58,776 bases of DNA from a virus: IMG/VR virus record IMGVR_UViG_3300046167_000328, positions 1 through 58,776 of that record; one strand, written 5' to 3'. The notes under the pieces are model-generated. The model saw nothing but the letters and a program-made list of their open reading frames with translations. It did no database searches and was not told the DNA's origin. Positions within the stretch are counted from its first letter, which is position 1. The number at the start of each line of letters is the position of its first letter. Position numbers and translations under genes: made by a program. Positions 5,862 through 13,840 of this stretch are shown here, piece after piece.

Positions 5862-5971
5862 AAAATGTAAAACGTAAATGCCTGAAAATCAGGTATATAT
5901 ATGCGAAAAACGTAAAAAACAAGGGGGGCCCATAAACGTAAAACGCAAAAGGTAAAACGCTGAAAACCAGG
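5862..5971. repeat. Iteron-like GTAAAACG repeat cluster
   Basis: Units reading GTAAAACGTAAA, CGAAAAACGTAAA, AACGTAAAACGC and GGTAAAACGC recur within about 110 bp. Two are followed by related hairpin-like sequences (CCTGAAAATCAGG and CTGAAAACCAGG). The arrangement suggests protein-binding iterons or a replication origin; no experimental signature can be seen. Confidence 0.4.
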
Positions 5972-6022
5972 GAGTTAGGGGCCAACACTGTGCTCCTCTA
6001 TACGTAACGTGTTTTTAAATAC

Positions 6023-6069
6023 TGTGACATAAGCCTATTAAGGTTATATAGTAAGGGGCTATTGTCACA
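6023..6069. promoter_or_regulatory. Palindromic operator, copy A (upstream of late arm)
   Basis: An interrupted palindrome with arms TGTGACATAAGCC (6023-6035) and GGCTATTGTCACA (6057-6069), about 21 bp apart; the arms match as inverted repeats at 11 of 13 positions. The same element occurs at 55961-56006 with 32 of 34 conserved-arm positions identical. It lies about 60 bp upstream of the candidate late promoter, so it is a likely binding site for a phage regulator. Confidence 0.7.
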
Positions 6070-6099
6070 CTTTTGATATTTCCCCAGTTATAGTGTGTA

Positions 6100-6158
6100 T
6101 ACAAGTAAAAACCTACCTTTTTATGTAAGTATATAATGTATAAACTAATATTAATCAT
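6100..6158 (+). promoter_or_regulatory. Candidate late promoter
   Basis: The segment before the first plus-strand gene has TATAAT at 6132-6137 in the context GTATATAATGTATAAAC, about 26 bp upstream of the first ATG. It lacks the TACGA-N9-GATAATAT signature of the early promoters, so a different holoenzyme, possibly with the phage sigma factor, could read it. The -35 element is unclear. Confidence 0.35.
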
Positions 6159-6428
6159 ATGCCACAAAAATTATCACCAAAAGCTTCAGCAGCTAAAAAA
6201 AAAAGAGACTTAGAAGCAGCTAATTCACCAGACAGGAAGAAGAAAAGAGCTGATAGTCAGAAAAAGCGTAGAGAAGCTATCAAGAAACACGGTGCAAATT
6301 GGTTGGTAGGTAAAGATTACGACCATAATACAGGAAGATTCACATCGTCATCCCATAATAGAGGCGGAACGCAGGCGAAGCACAAAAAAGATGGTACAAA
6401 AGCGGAAAAAAAACAATCAAAAAAATAA
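6159..6428 (+). CDS. Small highly basic protein (89 aa)
   Basis: First gene of the plus arm. Begins MPQKLSPKASAAKKKRDLEA; Lys and Arg make up more than a third of the residues, distributed throughout, which suggests binding to DNA or RNA, perhaps a virion DNA-condensing protein. It is followed after 3 nt by the tail-fibre-like gene. No family named with confidence. Confidence 0.75.
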   Translation: MPQKLSPKASAAKKKRDLEAANSPDRKKKRADSQKKRREAIKKHGANWLVGKDYDHNTGRFTSSSHNRGGTQAKHKKDGTKAEKKQSKK

Positions 6429-6431
6429 AAC

Positions 6432-8381
6432 ATGGCAATAATATATTCATATCCAGTAGCATCAGCCGTTGAAGCTGGAGATCTAGTGATAGGTACTGAT
6501 ATAACTGGTAAACAAACAAAAAACTTTACGTTACAATCGATAGCTGACTTGGTAGGTTTGCAAGGGTTACAGTCAGTTTTAGACACTGGAACAACTTGGA
6601 CAAGTGCTGATGGTTTTGGAACTTTTACAATTGACCCAGGTAATGGTGATGGGTACATATCTTACAAGAATACTGATGATGATTGGGGGTACACACTTAG
6701 TGCAGAGGAAGGGTTTTATTTTACAGACGCAAATGGAAATGAGCAAGGTTATTCTGCAATTCCAGGTTTTGGGGGGATTATAGTAGGGAATACAACTCAT
6801 TCAACAGCAATTACTTCAGACAACATAACTGCAAATAGAAATTTATATTTACCCGATGCAAGTGGTACAATAGCTTTAACAAGTGATATAACTAGTCAAG
6901 TAACAGGAACCGGTACAACTCAAACTTTGCCAGTATGGTCAGATGGTCCAAACGGAGCTTTAGGTGATTCTTGGATTTATCAGAACCTTAGCCCATACTT
7001 ACCCTCTGGGAAACAGGTATATGTTGCAGCAGATCTTTACGTATCGGGTGAAGTGCGGCTCCAAGGCCCTTTAATAGCTCCTGAATCTACATTTTGGGAG
7101 ACAACTTTTCAAAATATTGTAAAAGATAAGTTCGACTCGCCGGGGTATGATGGCCAAGTATTAACTTCAACCGGAGACGGTGTGCGATGGAAAGATGTTG
7201 TAGACGGTACCGTTACAACCCAAACCTTGCCAATATGGTCAGATGGTCCAAATGGGGTGTTAGGTGACTCTGCTATTAAACAACATAATGGTAACAATAT
7301 TACTATAGGGTCAAACCCTAGCGCTGCTTCACAAGGTAACTATACTTTATCTGTGGGTAACGACAATGACTTTGCTAGTGGCACAGCAAGAGTTTTAGCT
7401 GTAGGAGCTAGTAATATAGGAACATTGACAGATGTTGTGGACTCAGCTGTTATAGGTATAAATAATGAAATTGCCGGTAGTTATTCATTAACTGTTGGGC
7501 AAAGGAACCAAACAAATAGCGGAACTAGCTTTGTGGCTGGTGTTGATAATGTTACTTCTTCAGGCGTTCCAAGACAATTTGTAATTGGTAGAGATAACAC
7601 CGTAGATTCTATTGACACTATTGTTTTAGGTGATAGAAATATAGTTGCGGAAACAGGTGATGGTTTTGGGTCTATACTGGTATTTGGGCACTTAAACGAT
7701 GTAAAAGGTGATCGTATACTTTGTTTAGGTACGTCTAATATTGTAAACAGCGACAATCAAGGGGCTTATATTATTGGTGCTGGTAGTAGTTCTACTGCTG
7801 ATAGAACATATTCAGTTGGCCAACAAAATGTAATTACTCGCAATGAGTCATATGCTTTTGGAAAGTCTAATACAATTGAAGCTTCTGCATCTGTGGCCGT
7901 TGGTACTAATAATAGCATAAATACCGACTTGATTAGCATCACCAATATTGAAAAAGCATATGCATTTGGGTTTGGAAATAGTAATATTAATTTTAAATCA
8001 TTTGCAATAGGGGATAATAACGATGTTTCATACAAACAAAGAACTTATTTAATTGGTAGAGAAAATAAACCCGCTACGGACAATACTATTATTCTAGGGC
8101 AATTTTCTGATCCTACTGTCCTTAGAACAAGTAACATAAACGGCAGGTCAACCGTAGCTTTCGGGGTTGGGGTAAACAATGAAACAAGACGAACAGCTTG
8201 GGAGTTCAGGGGCAAACCAACATCCGCGGGCGATACAAGTGCGGGTGACTCTATGCAGATTATGGCGTGGGCTTTGCTCTATAGCTCTTCTTATACGGAT
8301 GACACGGCAGCAGCGGCAGGCGGAGTTGAAGTAGGACAATTATATAGAACTGGAAGTACAGTTAAAATAAGAATGACATAA
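6432..8381 (+). CDS. Tail fibre/adhesin with YadA-head-like repeats (649 aa)
   Basis: Probable receptor-binding tail protein. The N-terminus (MAIIYSYPVAS..., residues 1-45) resembles a virion-attachment segment, followed by Gly/Thr-rich beta regions including two copies of TQTLP-WSDGPNG-LGDS (about residues 160-175 and 265-280). From about 290 to 570 there are repeats of the type GxxN/AxGxxNxI (for example AFGFGNSN, AIGDNNDV, AVGTNNSI), the left-handed beta-roll pattern of trimeric autotransporter heads. The C-terminus is Ala-rich, then ends with a short strand. It is separated from the other tail genes by 18 kb, a common place for a fast-evolving fibre. Confidence 0.75.
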   Translation: MAIIYSYPVASAVEAGDLVIGTDITGKQTKNFTLQSIADLVGLQGLQSVLDTGTTWTSADGFGTFTIDPGNGDGYISYKNTDDDWGYTLSAEEGFYFTDANGNEQGYSAIPGFGGIIVGNTTHSTAITSDNITANRNLYLPDASGTIALTSDITSQVTGTGTTQTLPVWSDGPNGALGDSWIYQNLSPYLPSGKQVYVAADLYVSGEVRLQGPLIAPESTFWETTFQNIVKDKFDSPGYDGQVLTSTGDGVRWKDVVDGTVTTQTLPIWSDGPNGVLGDSAIKQHNGNNITIGSNPSAASQGNYTLSVGNDNDFASGTARVLAVGASNIGTLTDVVDSAVIGINNEIAGSYSLTVGQRNQTNSGTSFVAGVDNVTSSGVPRQFVIGRDNTVDSIDTIVLGDRNIVAETGDGFGSILVFGHLNDVKGDRILCLGTSNIVNSDNQGAYIIGAGSSSTADRTYSVGQQNVITRNESYAFGKSNTIEASASVAVGTNNSINTDLISITNIEKAYAFGFGNSNINFKSFAIGDNNDVSYKQRTYLIGRENKPATDNTIILGQFSDPTVLRTSNINGRSTVAFGVGVNNETRRTAWEFRGKPTSAGDTSAGDSMQIMAWALLYSSSYTDDTAAAAGGVEVGQLYRTGSTVKIRMT

Positions 8382-8391
8382 AATAAAACAA

Positions 8392-8706
8392 ATGGCAAAT
8401 TGGAAAGTATTAGAAATGAATCACCAAGTATCAGATGGGTATGTAGTGGAAGTTACTACGGTGTGCGAGAAAAAAGACGGTCCTGGTTATGCTCGTAAAG
8501 TGTTTATTAGTGAATACGAAGGTGTACCGGGGACTGGCTATATTCCCTACGAAGATCTTACTGAAGAAGTGGTATTGAGCTGGGTTAAAGATGATTTAGG
8601 GGCTGGGGTTGTTTTACAAACAGAAACAAATATAGACGCGGCAGCTTTAGCTAACAAGGAAGCTATTGTGAATCCCCCGCTTAAGAGTGGGGTACCATGG
8701 GTATAA
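8392..8706 (+). CDS. Hypothetical protein after tail fibre (104 aa)
   Basis: Begins MANWKVLEMNHQVSDGYVVE. The first 60 residues look beta-rich (VVEVTTVCEKK...); the C-terminus ends in PPLKSGVPWV. Small proteins of this kind often sit next to phage fibre genes, so a virion decoration or fibre accessory role is possible. Function not established. Confidence 0.7.
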   Translation: MANWKVLEMNHQVSDGYVVEVTTVCEKKDGPGYARKVFISEYEGVPGTGYIPYEDLTEEVVLSWVKDDLGAGVVLQTETNIDAAALANKEAIVNPPLKSGVPWV

Positions 8707-8742
8707 AAAATAAACAACTTAATAACAACTACCAGTGTAACG

Positions 8743-8777
8743 CTTGAGATAAAATAGTAAAAAACCGTTATTTCAAG
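8743..8777 (+). other. Hairpin in groEL leader
   Basis: CTTGAGATAA and TTATTTCAAG pair over 10 bp with one mismatch across a 15-nt loop, in the 114-nt gap before groEL. It could be a processing or weak termination signal that separates fibre from chaperonin transcription. No T-run follows. Confidence 0.35.
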
Positions 8778-8820
8778 TGATGATATAAATATATCAAATC
8801 AAATCAAATTTAATTAAATT

Positions 8821-10377
8821 ATGTCAGACAAAATAGTCAAAAACCTAAATTTCGGGGAAGACGCCAAGAATACGGTGTTTAAAGGAATAGAAAAACTAAC
8901 AAAAGCTGTAAGTTCTACTTTAGGAGCTAGTGGTAAGTGTGTAATACTAGAAGATGGTGGTGGTAGGCCTGTTATAACAAAAGACGGTGTAACAGTAGCT
9001 GATTCAATAGTGTTGTTGGACCCTGTAGAAAATATGGGTGCTACACTTTTAAAAGAAGCTGCTAGAAAAACAGTTAAAGAAGCTGGTGACGGTACAACAA
9101 CCGCAACTGTCTTAGCACACTCCATACTTAAGCATGCTTATAAGTTAGATAAAAACTATAACGATAGAGATTTAAAGAACGGCATAAATAACGCTGTTGC
9201 TAAAGTTGTAAAATACTTAGAAAAAAACTCTATACAAGTGACAGGTGATATGATCGACTCTGTAGCTACAATTTCAACAAATAATGATCCTAATCTAGGT
9301 AAGGTTATAGGAGATGCTTTTAGAGCAGTTGGAGAAACTGGAGTTGTTATGATGGAAAAAACTAGTGACTCTGAAACCTATGTAGATATTGTTGACGGTG
9401 TACAATACGATAAAGGAATAACAAACTCTAATTTTGTAACTAATAAATCAACAAAAGAAGCTATACTTGATAATCCATTAGTATTACTAGTAGATTCACC
9501 AATTGATAGCATTAGGCAAATACAATCAGTACTAGAATATGTTATTAAAAACAATAAATCATTATTAATTGTAGCTGACATAGACCAACCAGTTCTATCC
9601 GCTTTAGCGATGAACAAGGTAAAAGGTAATATAAAAGTAAACGTTATTAATGCACCTACTTTTGGTATTAACAAGAAAGACACTTTAATTGACTTATCAA
9701 TGTTAACTGGAGCTACTATTATAAATGAAGACCTTGGAGATGATTTAGATTTAATATCAGTTGATAAACTAGGTGAATGTGTTAAGAGTGTAACAGGAGA
9801 ACAAGACACTATAATACAAATAAAAGAAACACCTGAAGAAGTAAATGAGCTTATTATCAAAATTAAAGAACAGCTTGAAACTGAAAAATCTCCTGCAAAC
9901 GTTATACGACTTGAAACTAGACTTGCACGTTTATCTGCTAAGGTTGCAATTGTTAAGGTTGGAGCGAATTCAGACATTGAACTTAAAGAAAAGACAGATA
10001 GAGTCGAAGACGCAATCTGTGCTACAAAAGCCGCAATTAAAGAAGGTATAATTCCAGGAGGAGGTATTGCACTACTCAACGCGTCTACATATATAAAGGC
10101 TAAAAATAAAGGTGAAGAAGTTTTGCTAGAAGCTATAAAAGCTCCTTATGAAACTATTCTATCAAACGCTGGTTTAGAATTGGTTTATCCTGATAAGAAA
10201 AATAGAGGGTTAAACGTGGTTACAGGTAAAGACGTAAATATGGTACGAGCTGGTATTATAGATCCATTACTGGTTACTAAAAGCGCTTTAAGAAACGCGG
10301 CTTCAGTAGCAACTACTATATTATCTACAGATTGTGTAATTAATAACTTAAGAGTTGGAGATGAAAGCAATAGGTAG
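8821..10377 (+). CDS. groEL: Phage chaperonin GroEL (Hsp60)
   Basis: A 60-kDa ATP-dependent folding ring subunit, 518 residues (bacterial GroEL is about 548). The ATP-binding GDGTTT motif lies near residues 88-93 and the PGGG motif near 411-415. The equatorial N-terminus (KAVSSTLGASGKCVILED) also matches. The Gly-Gly-Met C-terminal repeats of bacterial GroEL are absent and the protein stops at RVGDESNR. groES overlaps its 3' end, so subunit and cap are translated together. Phage chaperonins usually fold capsid or tail proteins; here the capsid operon follows on the same strand. Confidence 0.93.
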   Translation: MSDKIVKNLNFGEDAKNTVFKGIEKLTKAVSSTLGASGKCVILEDGGGRPVITKDGVTVADSIVLLDPVENMGATLLKEAARKTVKEAGDGTTTATVLAHSILKHAYKLDKNYNDRDLKNGINNAVAKVVKYLEKNSIQVTGDMIDSVATISTNNDPNLGKVIGDAFRAVGETGVVMMEKTSDSETYVDIVDGVQYDKGITNSNFVTNKSTKEAILDNPLVLLVDSPIDSIRQIQSVLEYVIKNNKSLLIVADIDQPVLSALAMNKVKGNIKVNVINAPTFGINKKDTLIDLSMLTGATIINEDLGDDLDLISVDKLGECVKSVTGEQDTIIQIKETPEEVNELIIKIKEQLETEKSPANVIRLETRLARLSAKVAIVKVGANSDIELKEKTDRVEDAICATKAAIKEGIIPGGGIALLNASTYIKAKNKGEEVLLEAIKAPYETILSNAGLELVYPDKKNRGLNVVTGKDVNMVRAGIIDPLLVTKSALRNAASVATTILSTDCVINNLRVGDESNR

Positions 10378-10621
10378 AAATTTAATTATAAAGAAAACAA
10401 AAGAAGGTACCACTAAAACAAAAGGTGGTTTGCTTCTTGCAGAATCTCATAGAGAAGATGTTAGATATATAGAAGCTAGTATAATTTCTATTGGAAGTGA
10501 TGTAGTTGGCGTAAGCAAAGGTGATATTATCTTCTTTGACAGACACGCCGGTCACAGAATAGAAATAGATAAAGATTTTTATCACGTTATCAAACTAGAG
10601 GATGTAGTTGTTGTTTTATGA
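10361..10621 (+). CDS. groES: Phage co-chaperonin GroES (Hsp10)
   Basis: 86 residues starting MKAIGRNLIIKK at ATG 10361; a TTG six bases earlier in frame is less likely. The mobile-loop segment KTKGGLLLAES corresponds to the GGIVL loop that docks on GroEL. The C-terminal half ends with the typical beta-barrel strands DFYHVIKLEDVVVVL. It overlaps groEL by 17 nt. The gene order groEL-groES is the reverse of bacterial groESL operons. Confidence 0.88.
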   Translation: MKAIGRNLIIKKTKEGTTKTKGGLLLAESHREDVRYIEASIISIGSDVVGVSKGDIIFFDRHAGHRIEIDKDFYHVIKLEDVVVVL

Positions 10622-11064
10622 AAAGACTAGACGCAAGAGATGTTAAAGACATGAACTTGTTAAAACATTATCGTATAATACGTAAATGGGCCTGTAAAAA
10701 CAACAACTTAAATGATGCTGATTTAGAGCTTCTAATATATCTTGACTGTATGGATCATTTCTCTAAACAAGACTTTAAAACTGGTTCTTATTCATATAGC
10801 TGGGACAATAGGCGATGGAATAAGCTTTTAAAAGCTGGCTGGATAAAAGTATGGAGACCTAGAAATAGAACTACACAGCTCTATAACATATATCAAGTTT
10901 CTTTTCAATGTAAGCAACTTATAAATAGAATATATAGAATAATGCTAGGTGAAGATGATATACCAACTAGCTCAAGAAGAAATAAAATAATTAAAGGTAA
11001 TAGTTACACGGATAAAGTTTTAACTACAGCCATATATAATGTTAATAACGATAAACAAAGATAA
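10618..11064 (+). CDS. Hypothetical winged-helix-like protein (148 aa)
   Basis: Begins MKRLDARDVKDMNLLKHYRI, overlapping groES by 4 nt (ATGA). Residues 20-100 have the spacing of a winged helix domain: helices around DLELLIYLDCMDHF and a NRRWNKLLKAGWI recognition-type helix, then a wing-like WRPRNRTTQLYNIY. The C-terminus is basic. DNA binding is inferred from this pattern only. Confidence 0.65.
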   Translation: MKRLDARDVKDMNLLKHYRIIRKWACKNNNLNDADLELLIYLDCMDHFSKQDFKTGSYSYSWDNRRWNKLLKAGWIKVWRPRNRTTQLYNIYQVSFQCKQLINRIYRIMLGEDDIPTSSRRNKIIKGNSYTDKVLTTAIYNVNNDKQR

Positions 11065-11066
11065 CT

Positions 11067-11648
11067 ATGTATAAAAAATCACCAAACAAATTCATCGGTG
11101 CGGCTGCTATTAGCGCGGCTACAGCTGGTAGAATGTCTTCACAGTTAAACGTGAGTGATCAACTACAACAAGGAGTAGATACTTTTGGAGAAAGTGGACT
11201 GATTGCTAATAGTATTAGAATTGCACAAGCTGCAAAAGCAAAGCAAGCGGCTCAATCAATGGGTGTGAATGATCAAGTAAACATTGATAATTCATCTATG
11301 ATAAAACAAAACCCAGTTATGCCTGGCGGGCCAACTGATAATTCAAATCCTTTTGGAGGACAAAAATTTCAGATAACACCAGTACAGATGACTTATGAAA
11401 CTCCATCTCCAGCAAACATGCAAGGTAACGCTATTCCGCTTTTTAATGAGTCTGTAACTAACGCTGGAAACATGATGTTTGGAGATGTTGGTCAAAGACA
11501 AAGATCTTTAACTAATCAAGCTGGAGATATTCAAGCTACACCATATGTTAAAGATCCATCAGCTCTTCAAGGTAATGCATTTGGCTTAGCTATGGAGCAA
11601 GCCGGTGGTGATTATGATAAAGCAAAAGAAATTATAAAAAACAAATAA
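11067..11648 (+). CDS. Hypothetical virion-associated protein (193 aa)
   Basis: Begins MYKKSPNKFIGAAAISAATA. An Ala/Gly-rich N-terminal 25 residues could insert in or cross a membrane; the rest is Gln/Asn/Pro-rich and low in charge. Its composition resembles podovirus internal or accessory virion proteins. It sits in the series of small genes before the packaging module. Function unknown. Confidence 0.6.
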   Translation: MYKKSPNKFIGAAAISAATAGRMSSQLNVSDQLQQGVDTFGESGLIANSIRIAQAAKAKQAAQSMGVNDQVNIDNSSMIKQNPVMPGGPTDNSNPFGGQKFQITPVQMTYETPSPANMQGNAIPLFNESVTNAGNMMFGDVGQRQRSLTNQAGDIQATPYVKDPSALQGNAFGLAMEQAGGDYDKAKEIIKNK

Positions 11649-11650
11649 TT

Positions 11651-11851
11651 ATGGCAGAAAAAGCAATAAAAGCTAACGTAAACGCTGGGGGCGTTGTTGG
11701 TGAAAACACTATATGGGACGGGCCGCTAAGTCAAGTAGGTAGACCACACGGTAAAGGATCTAGTAGTGGATCTAGAGGTATGAAGTTAAAATTGGCTGAT
11801 TGCGGTTGTGATTCGTTAAAAGGACCAATCACTCAAAGAGCTAAAAGATAA
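11651..11851 (+). CDS. Small Gly/Lys-rich protein (66 aa)
   Basis: Begins MAEKAIKANVNAGGVVGENT. Gly- and Ser-rich centre (GKGSSSGSRG), a CGC pair near residue 52, and a basic end. Probably a minor virion protein; not recognised. Confidence 0.6.
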   Translation: MAEKAIKANVNAGGVVGENTIWDGPLSQVGRPHGKGSSSGSRGMKLKLADCGCDSLKGPITQRAKR

Positions 11852-11852
11852 A

Positions 11853-12005
11853 ATGGGATCACTAGGAGATATAAAATTGTATATGATAAATGCTAGTGCT
11901 TTAGCCGTGTCTATGTCTAATATAGATGTAGTACTTAAATTAACTCTTTTAGCAGTGTCTATTGGTTACACTATTCAAAAATGGTATAACTTAAACAAAA
12001 AATAA
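11853..12005 (+). CDS. Small membrane protein (50 aa)
   Basis: Begins MGSLGDIKLYMINASALAVS. One clear hydrophobic helix (residues about 26-42: VVLKLTLLAVSIGYTI) with a basic C-terminus (NLNKK). Length and topology fit a small lysis or holin-like accessory protein. It is 1.1 kb upstream of the better holin candidate. It overlaps no neighbour and follows the 66-aa gene by 1 nt. Confidence 0.6.
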   Translation: MGSLGDIKLYMINASALAVSMSNIDVVLKLTLLAVSIGYTIQKWYNLNKK

Positions 12006-12006
12006 A

Positions 12007-12279
12007 ATGGCAAAGTTAGATAAATCTAAAATGGCTTGCAATAAGCCTAAGAAAACCCCAAGTCACCCTACTAAATCCCACGTGGTTAAAGCTTGTTCAG
12101 GAGGTAAGGAAAAAATAATTAGATTTGGACAACAAGGAGTTAGCACTGCTGGTAAACCTAAAGAAGGTGAGTCAGCTAAGCAAAAAGCTAGACGTGCTAG
12201 TTTCAAAGCTAGACATGCTAAAAATATAAAGAAAGGTAAAATGTCTGCTGCTTGGTGGGCTGATAAGGTTAAATGGTAA
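12007..12279 (+). CDS. Small basic protein (90 aa)
   Basis: Begins MAKLDKSKMACNKPKKTPSH. Lys/Arg-rich, with two Cys (about residues 11 and 30), the block IIRFGQQGVSTAG and a conserved-looking end, SFKARHAKNIKKGKMSAAWW. Such proteins recur in marine phages; I recall the pattern but cannot name a function. Nucleic-acid binding is likely from charge. Confidence 0.65.
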   Translation: MAKLDKSKMACNKPKKTPSHPTKSHVVKACSGGKEKIIRFGQQGVSTAGKPKEGESAKQKARRASFKARHAKNIKKGKMSAAWWADKVKW

Positions 12280-12291
12280 AAATAAACAATC

Positions 12292-12525
12292 ATGGGAAAA
12301 GGTAAAAAATACGATCAAAAAGAAGCATACAATAAGAACTTAAGCGCAAGCGCTAGATTACATTACTTAGAAAACGCTAGACACGATACTGACTCTGCAG
12401 CTAAAATGGCTTACGGAGATTCACCAGCTAAGATGCAGGGATCTTTTATTTCTAAACATTGTCAATCAGGTTTTCAAAAAGCAAAACCAGACACTCCTGC
12501 TAAAAAGAAAAGCTGTAAGTACTAA
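12292..12525 (+). CDS. Small basic protein (77 aa)
   Basis: Begins MGKGKKYDQKEAYNKNLSAS. Lys-rich, helical (LSASARLHYLENARHDT), with a C-terminal Cys-containing tail (KKKSCKY). Third in a row of small basic proteins that may be packaged with DNA. Not recognised. Confidence 0.6.
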   Translation: MGKGKKYDQKEAYNKNLSASARLHYLENARHDTDSAAKMAYGDSPAKMQGSFISKHCQSGFQKAKPDTPAKKKSCKY

Positions 12526-12526
12526 T

Positions 12527-12832
12527 ATGGCATTTAAACTTAAACCACCGTATGAAGTAGACAATACTCCTATATATCAAGTTGATATGGAGGAAGGTGT
12601 TTTAGGTATGGCTAACAATAATGGCACAATACTTATAAACAAGTATTTAAACCCGAGTCAATGTAAGAAAGTAATTGACCACGAGATGATTCATATTGAT
12701 CAAATAAAACGTGGTGATTTAGATTACGACGATGATAATGTATACTGGAAAGGTAAAAAATATTCAAGAGCTCAAATGAAAGAAGGAGCTAAAAACTTAC
12801 CTTGGGAAGCTGAGGCTTATAAAAATTCATAA
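12527..12832 (+). CDS. Zincin-like metallopeptidase-fold protein (101 aa)
   Basis: Begins MAFKLKPPYEVDNTPIYQVD. Carries HEMIH (residues 52-56), the HExxH zinc motif of zincins, inside the helix CKKVIDHEMIHIDQIKRG, and a downstream LPWEAEAY whose Glu could supply the third ligand. At 101 residues it is a minimal zincin. Its place among virion and lysis genes suggests head-protein or host-surface proteolysis, but no substrate can be inferred. Confidence 0.65.
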   Translation: MAFKLKPPYEVDNTPIYQVDMEEGVLGMANNNGTILINKYLNPSQCKKVIDHEMIHIDQIKRGDLDYDDDNVYWKGKKYSRAQMKEGAKNLPWEAEAYKNS

Positions 12833-12852
12833 ATAAATAAATAAATAAAAAA

Positions 12853-13113
12853 ATGGCAAAATTACAAAACGCATCAAAACCACCTTTTTACAAAACTGGA
12901 GCTTTATATCTTCACGCTGAAGGTCACGCTGCTCCTGATCCATCTACAAAAAAAGATGCTAAAGAAAAATTTGATAAAGATCCTACAAAACATTTTAAAT
13001 CTTTTGGAACTAAAAAAGAACAGATGAACGCAAAAAATCCCTACCCAAGAAAAAGCGAAAGATCTAAAAAGTTTAACCAACTTCAGAAAAGATTAAAAGA
13101 TTCAAGCATGTAG
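12853..13113 (+). CDS. Small basic protein (86 aa)
   Basis: Begins MAKLQNASKPPFYKTGALYL. Lys-rich C-terminal half (KKEQMNAKNPYPRKSERSKK); the N-terminus has LYLHAEGHAAPDP. Unrecognised minor virion-type protein. Confidence 0.6.
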   Translation: MAKLQNASKPPFYKTGALYLHAEGHAAPDPSTKKDAKEKFDKDPTKHFKSFGTKKEQMNAKNPYPRKSERSKKFNQLQKRLKDSSM

Positions 13114-13141
13114 TGTTTCTACATAAAACTATACGGCAAAA

Positions 13142-13546
13142 ATGAAGAAATTATTTCAATGGCTTACTGGCGGTGTAATAAAAGAAGTTGGGAACGTTAT
13201 TGATAAACTTACCACAACTAAAGAAGAGAAACTAGAGGCTCAAAGACTAATACAGGAAATATTAGAAAAAGCTGATAGCGAGGCTCAGGTACAGGTTACT
13301 GATCGCTGGAAAGCTGATATGACTAGTGATAGTTGGTTATCTAAAAACATAAGACCTATGGTTTTAATATATTTAACATTTGTATTTAGTGTTTTATCTT
13401 TTGCAGATGGTAACATAGGAGACTTTAAAGTAGACGAATCTTACACACCTATATTCCAATCGTTGCTAATAACAGTATACGGTGCTTACTTTGTTGGTCG
13501 TACTTGGGAAAAAAATAAAAAATCAAGTGATAATAAAAATAAGTAA
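13142..13546 (+). CDS. Holin, GTA/3TM type
   Basis: 134 residues. An amphipathic N-terminal half with a coiled segment (TTTKEEKLEAQRLIQEILEK) is followed by DRWKADMTSDSWLSKNIRP, the signature of the 3TM holin family of gene transfer agents and podoviruses. Two hydrophobic helices follow (about 76-93 and 108-124) and a Lys-rich cytoplasmic tail. It would permeabilise the inner membrane for the M15 endolysin encoded 30 kb downstream. Confidence 0.8.
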   Translation: MKKLFQWLTGGVIKEVGNVIDKLTTTKEEKLEAQRLIQEILEKADSEAQVQVTDRWKADMTSDSWLSKNIRPMVLIYLTFVFSVLSFADGNIGDFKVDESYTPIFQSLLITVYGAYFVGRTWEKNKKSSDNKNK

Positions 13547-13573
13547 AAACATATTAAATTAAATCAAATCAAA

Positions 13574-13840
13574 ATGTCAAAAATCAAAAAAGAACAATTA
13601 GAAAAAATTCAAGGTCAGCAAAGTAAACTTCAAGCTATATTAACTGATATAGGTGTTTTAGAAGTAAGAAAGCACGAAGCCTTACACGCTCAAGCTGCTG
13701 TGTCTCAAGAAATACAAGAGACTAAAAAAGAACTTGAAGATGAGTATGGCGCTATAAATATCGATATGAAAGACGGTAGTTATACTGTAATTGAACAAGA
13801 AAAAGAATCTGATTTATCAGTTGTTAAATCAATCAATTAA
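13574..13840 (+). CDS. Coiled-coil small protein (88 aa)
   Basis: Begins MSKIKKEQLEKIQGQQSKLQ. Residues 3-58 form a continuous heptad pattern rich in Glu, Lys and Gln, followed by a short acidic beta segment. It is 28 nt after the holin and overlaps the next start by 1 base (TAATG). It could be a virion or lysis accessory protein; no signal peptide is seen, which argues against a spanin. Confidence 0.6.
   Translation: MSKIKKEQLEKIQGQQSKLQAILTDIGVLEVRKHEALHAQAAVSQEIQETKKELEDEYGAINIDMKDGSYTVIEQEKESDLSVVKSIN

Larger units (their letters stand above)
5741..6158. other. Divergent control region; origin candidate
   Basis: 418 nt without a gene between the minus and plus arms. It contains early promoter copy 7, an A16 tract, a cluster of GTAAAACG/CGTAAA-type short repeats between about 5862 and 5960, a perfect small hairpin CCTGA-AAA-TCAGG (5881-5893), a related CTGAAAACCAGG (5960-5971), the palindromic operator at 6023-6069 and a candidate late promoter. 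Clustered short repeats beside a divergent promoter are typical of replication origins, but no DnaA-like box was recognised. Confidence 0.45.

Noticed and set aside
9378-10079. 233-aa open frame antisense to groEL
   Set aside because: Shadow of the conserved chaperonin gene: Ser/Leu/Ile-rich low-complexity translation, no leader and the wrong direction for the arm.
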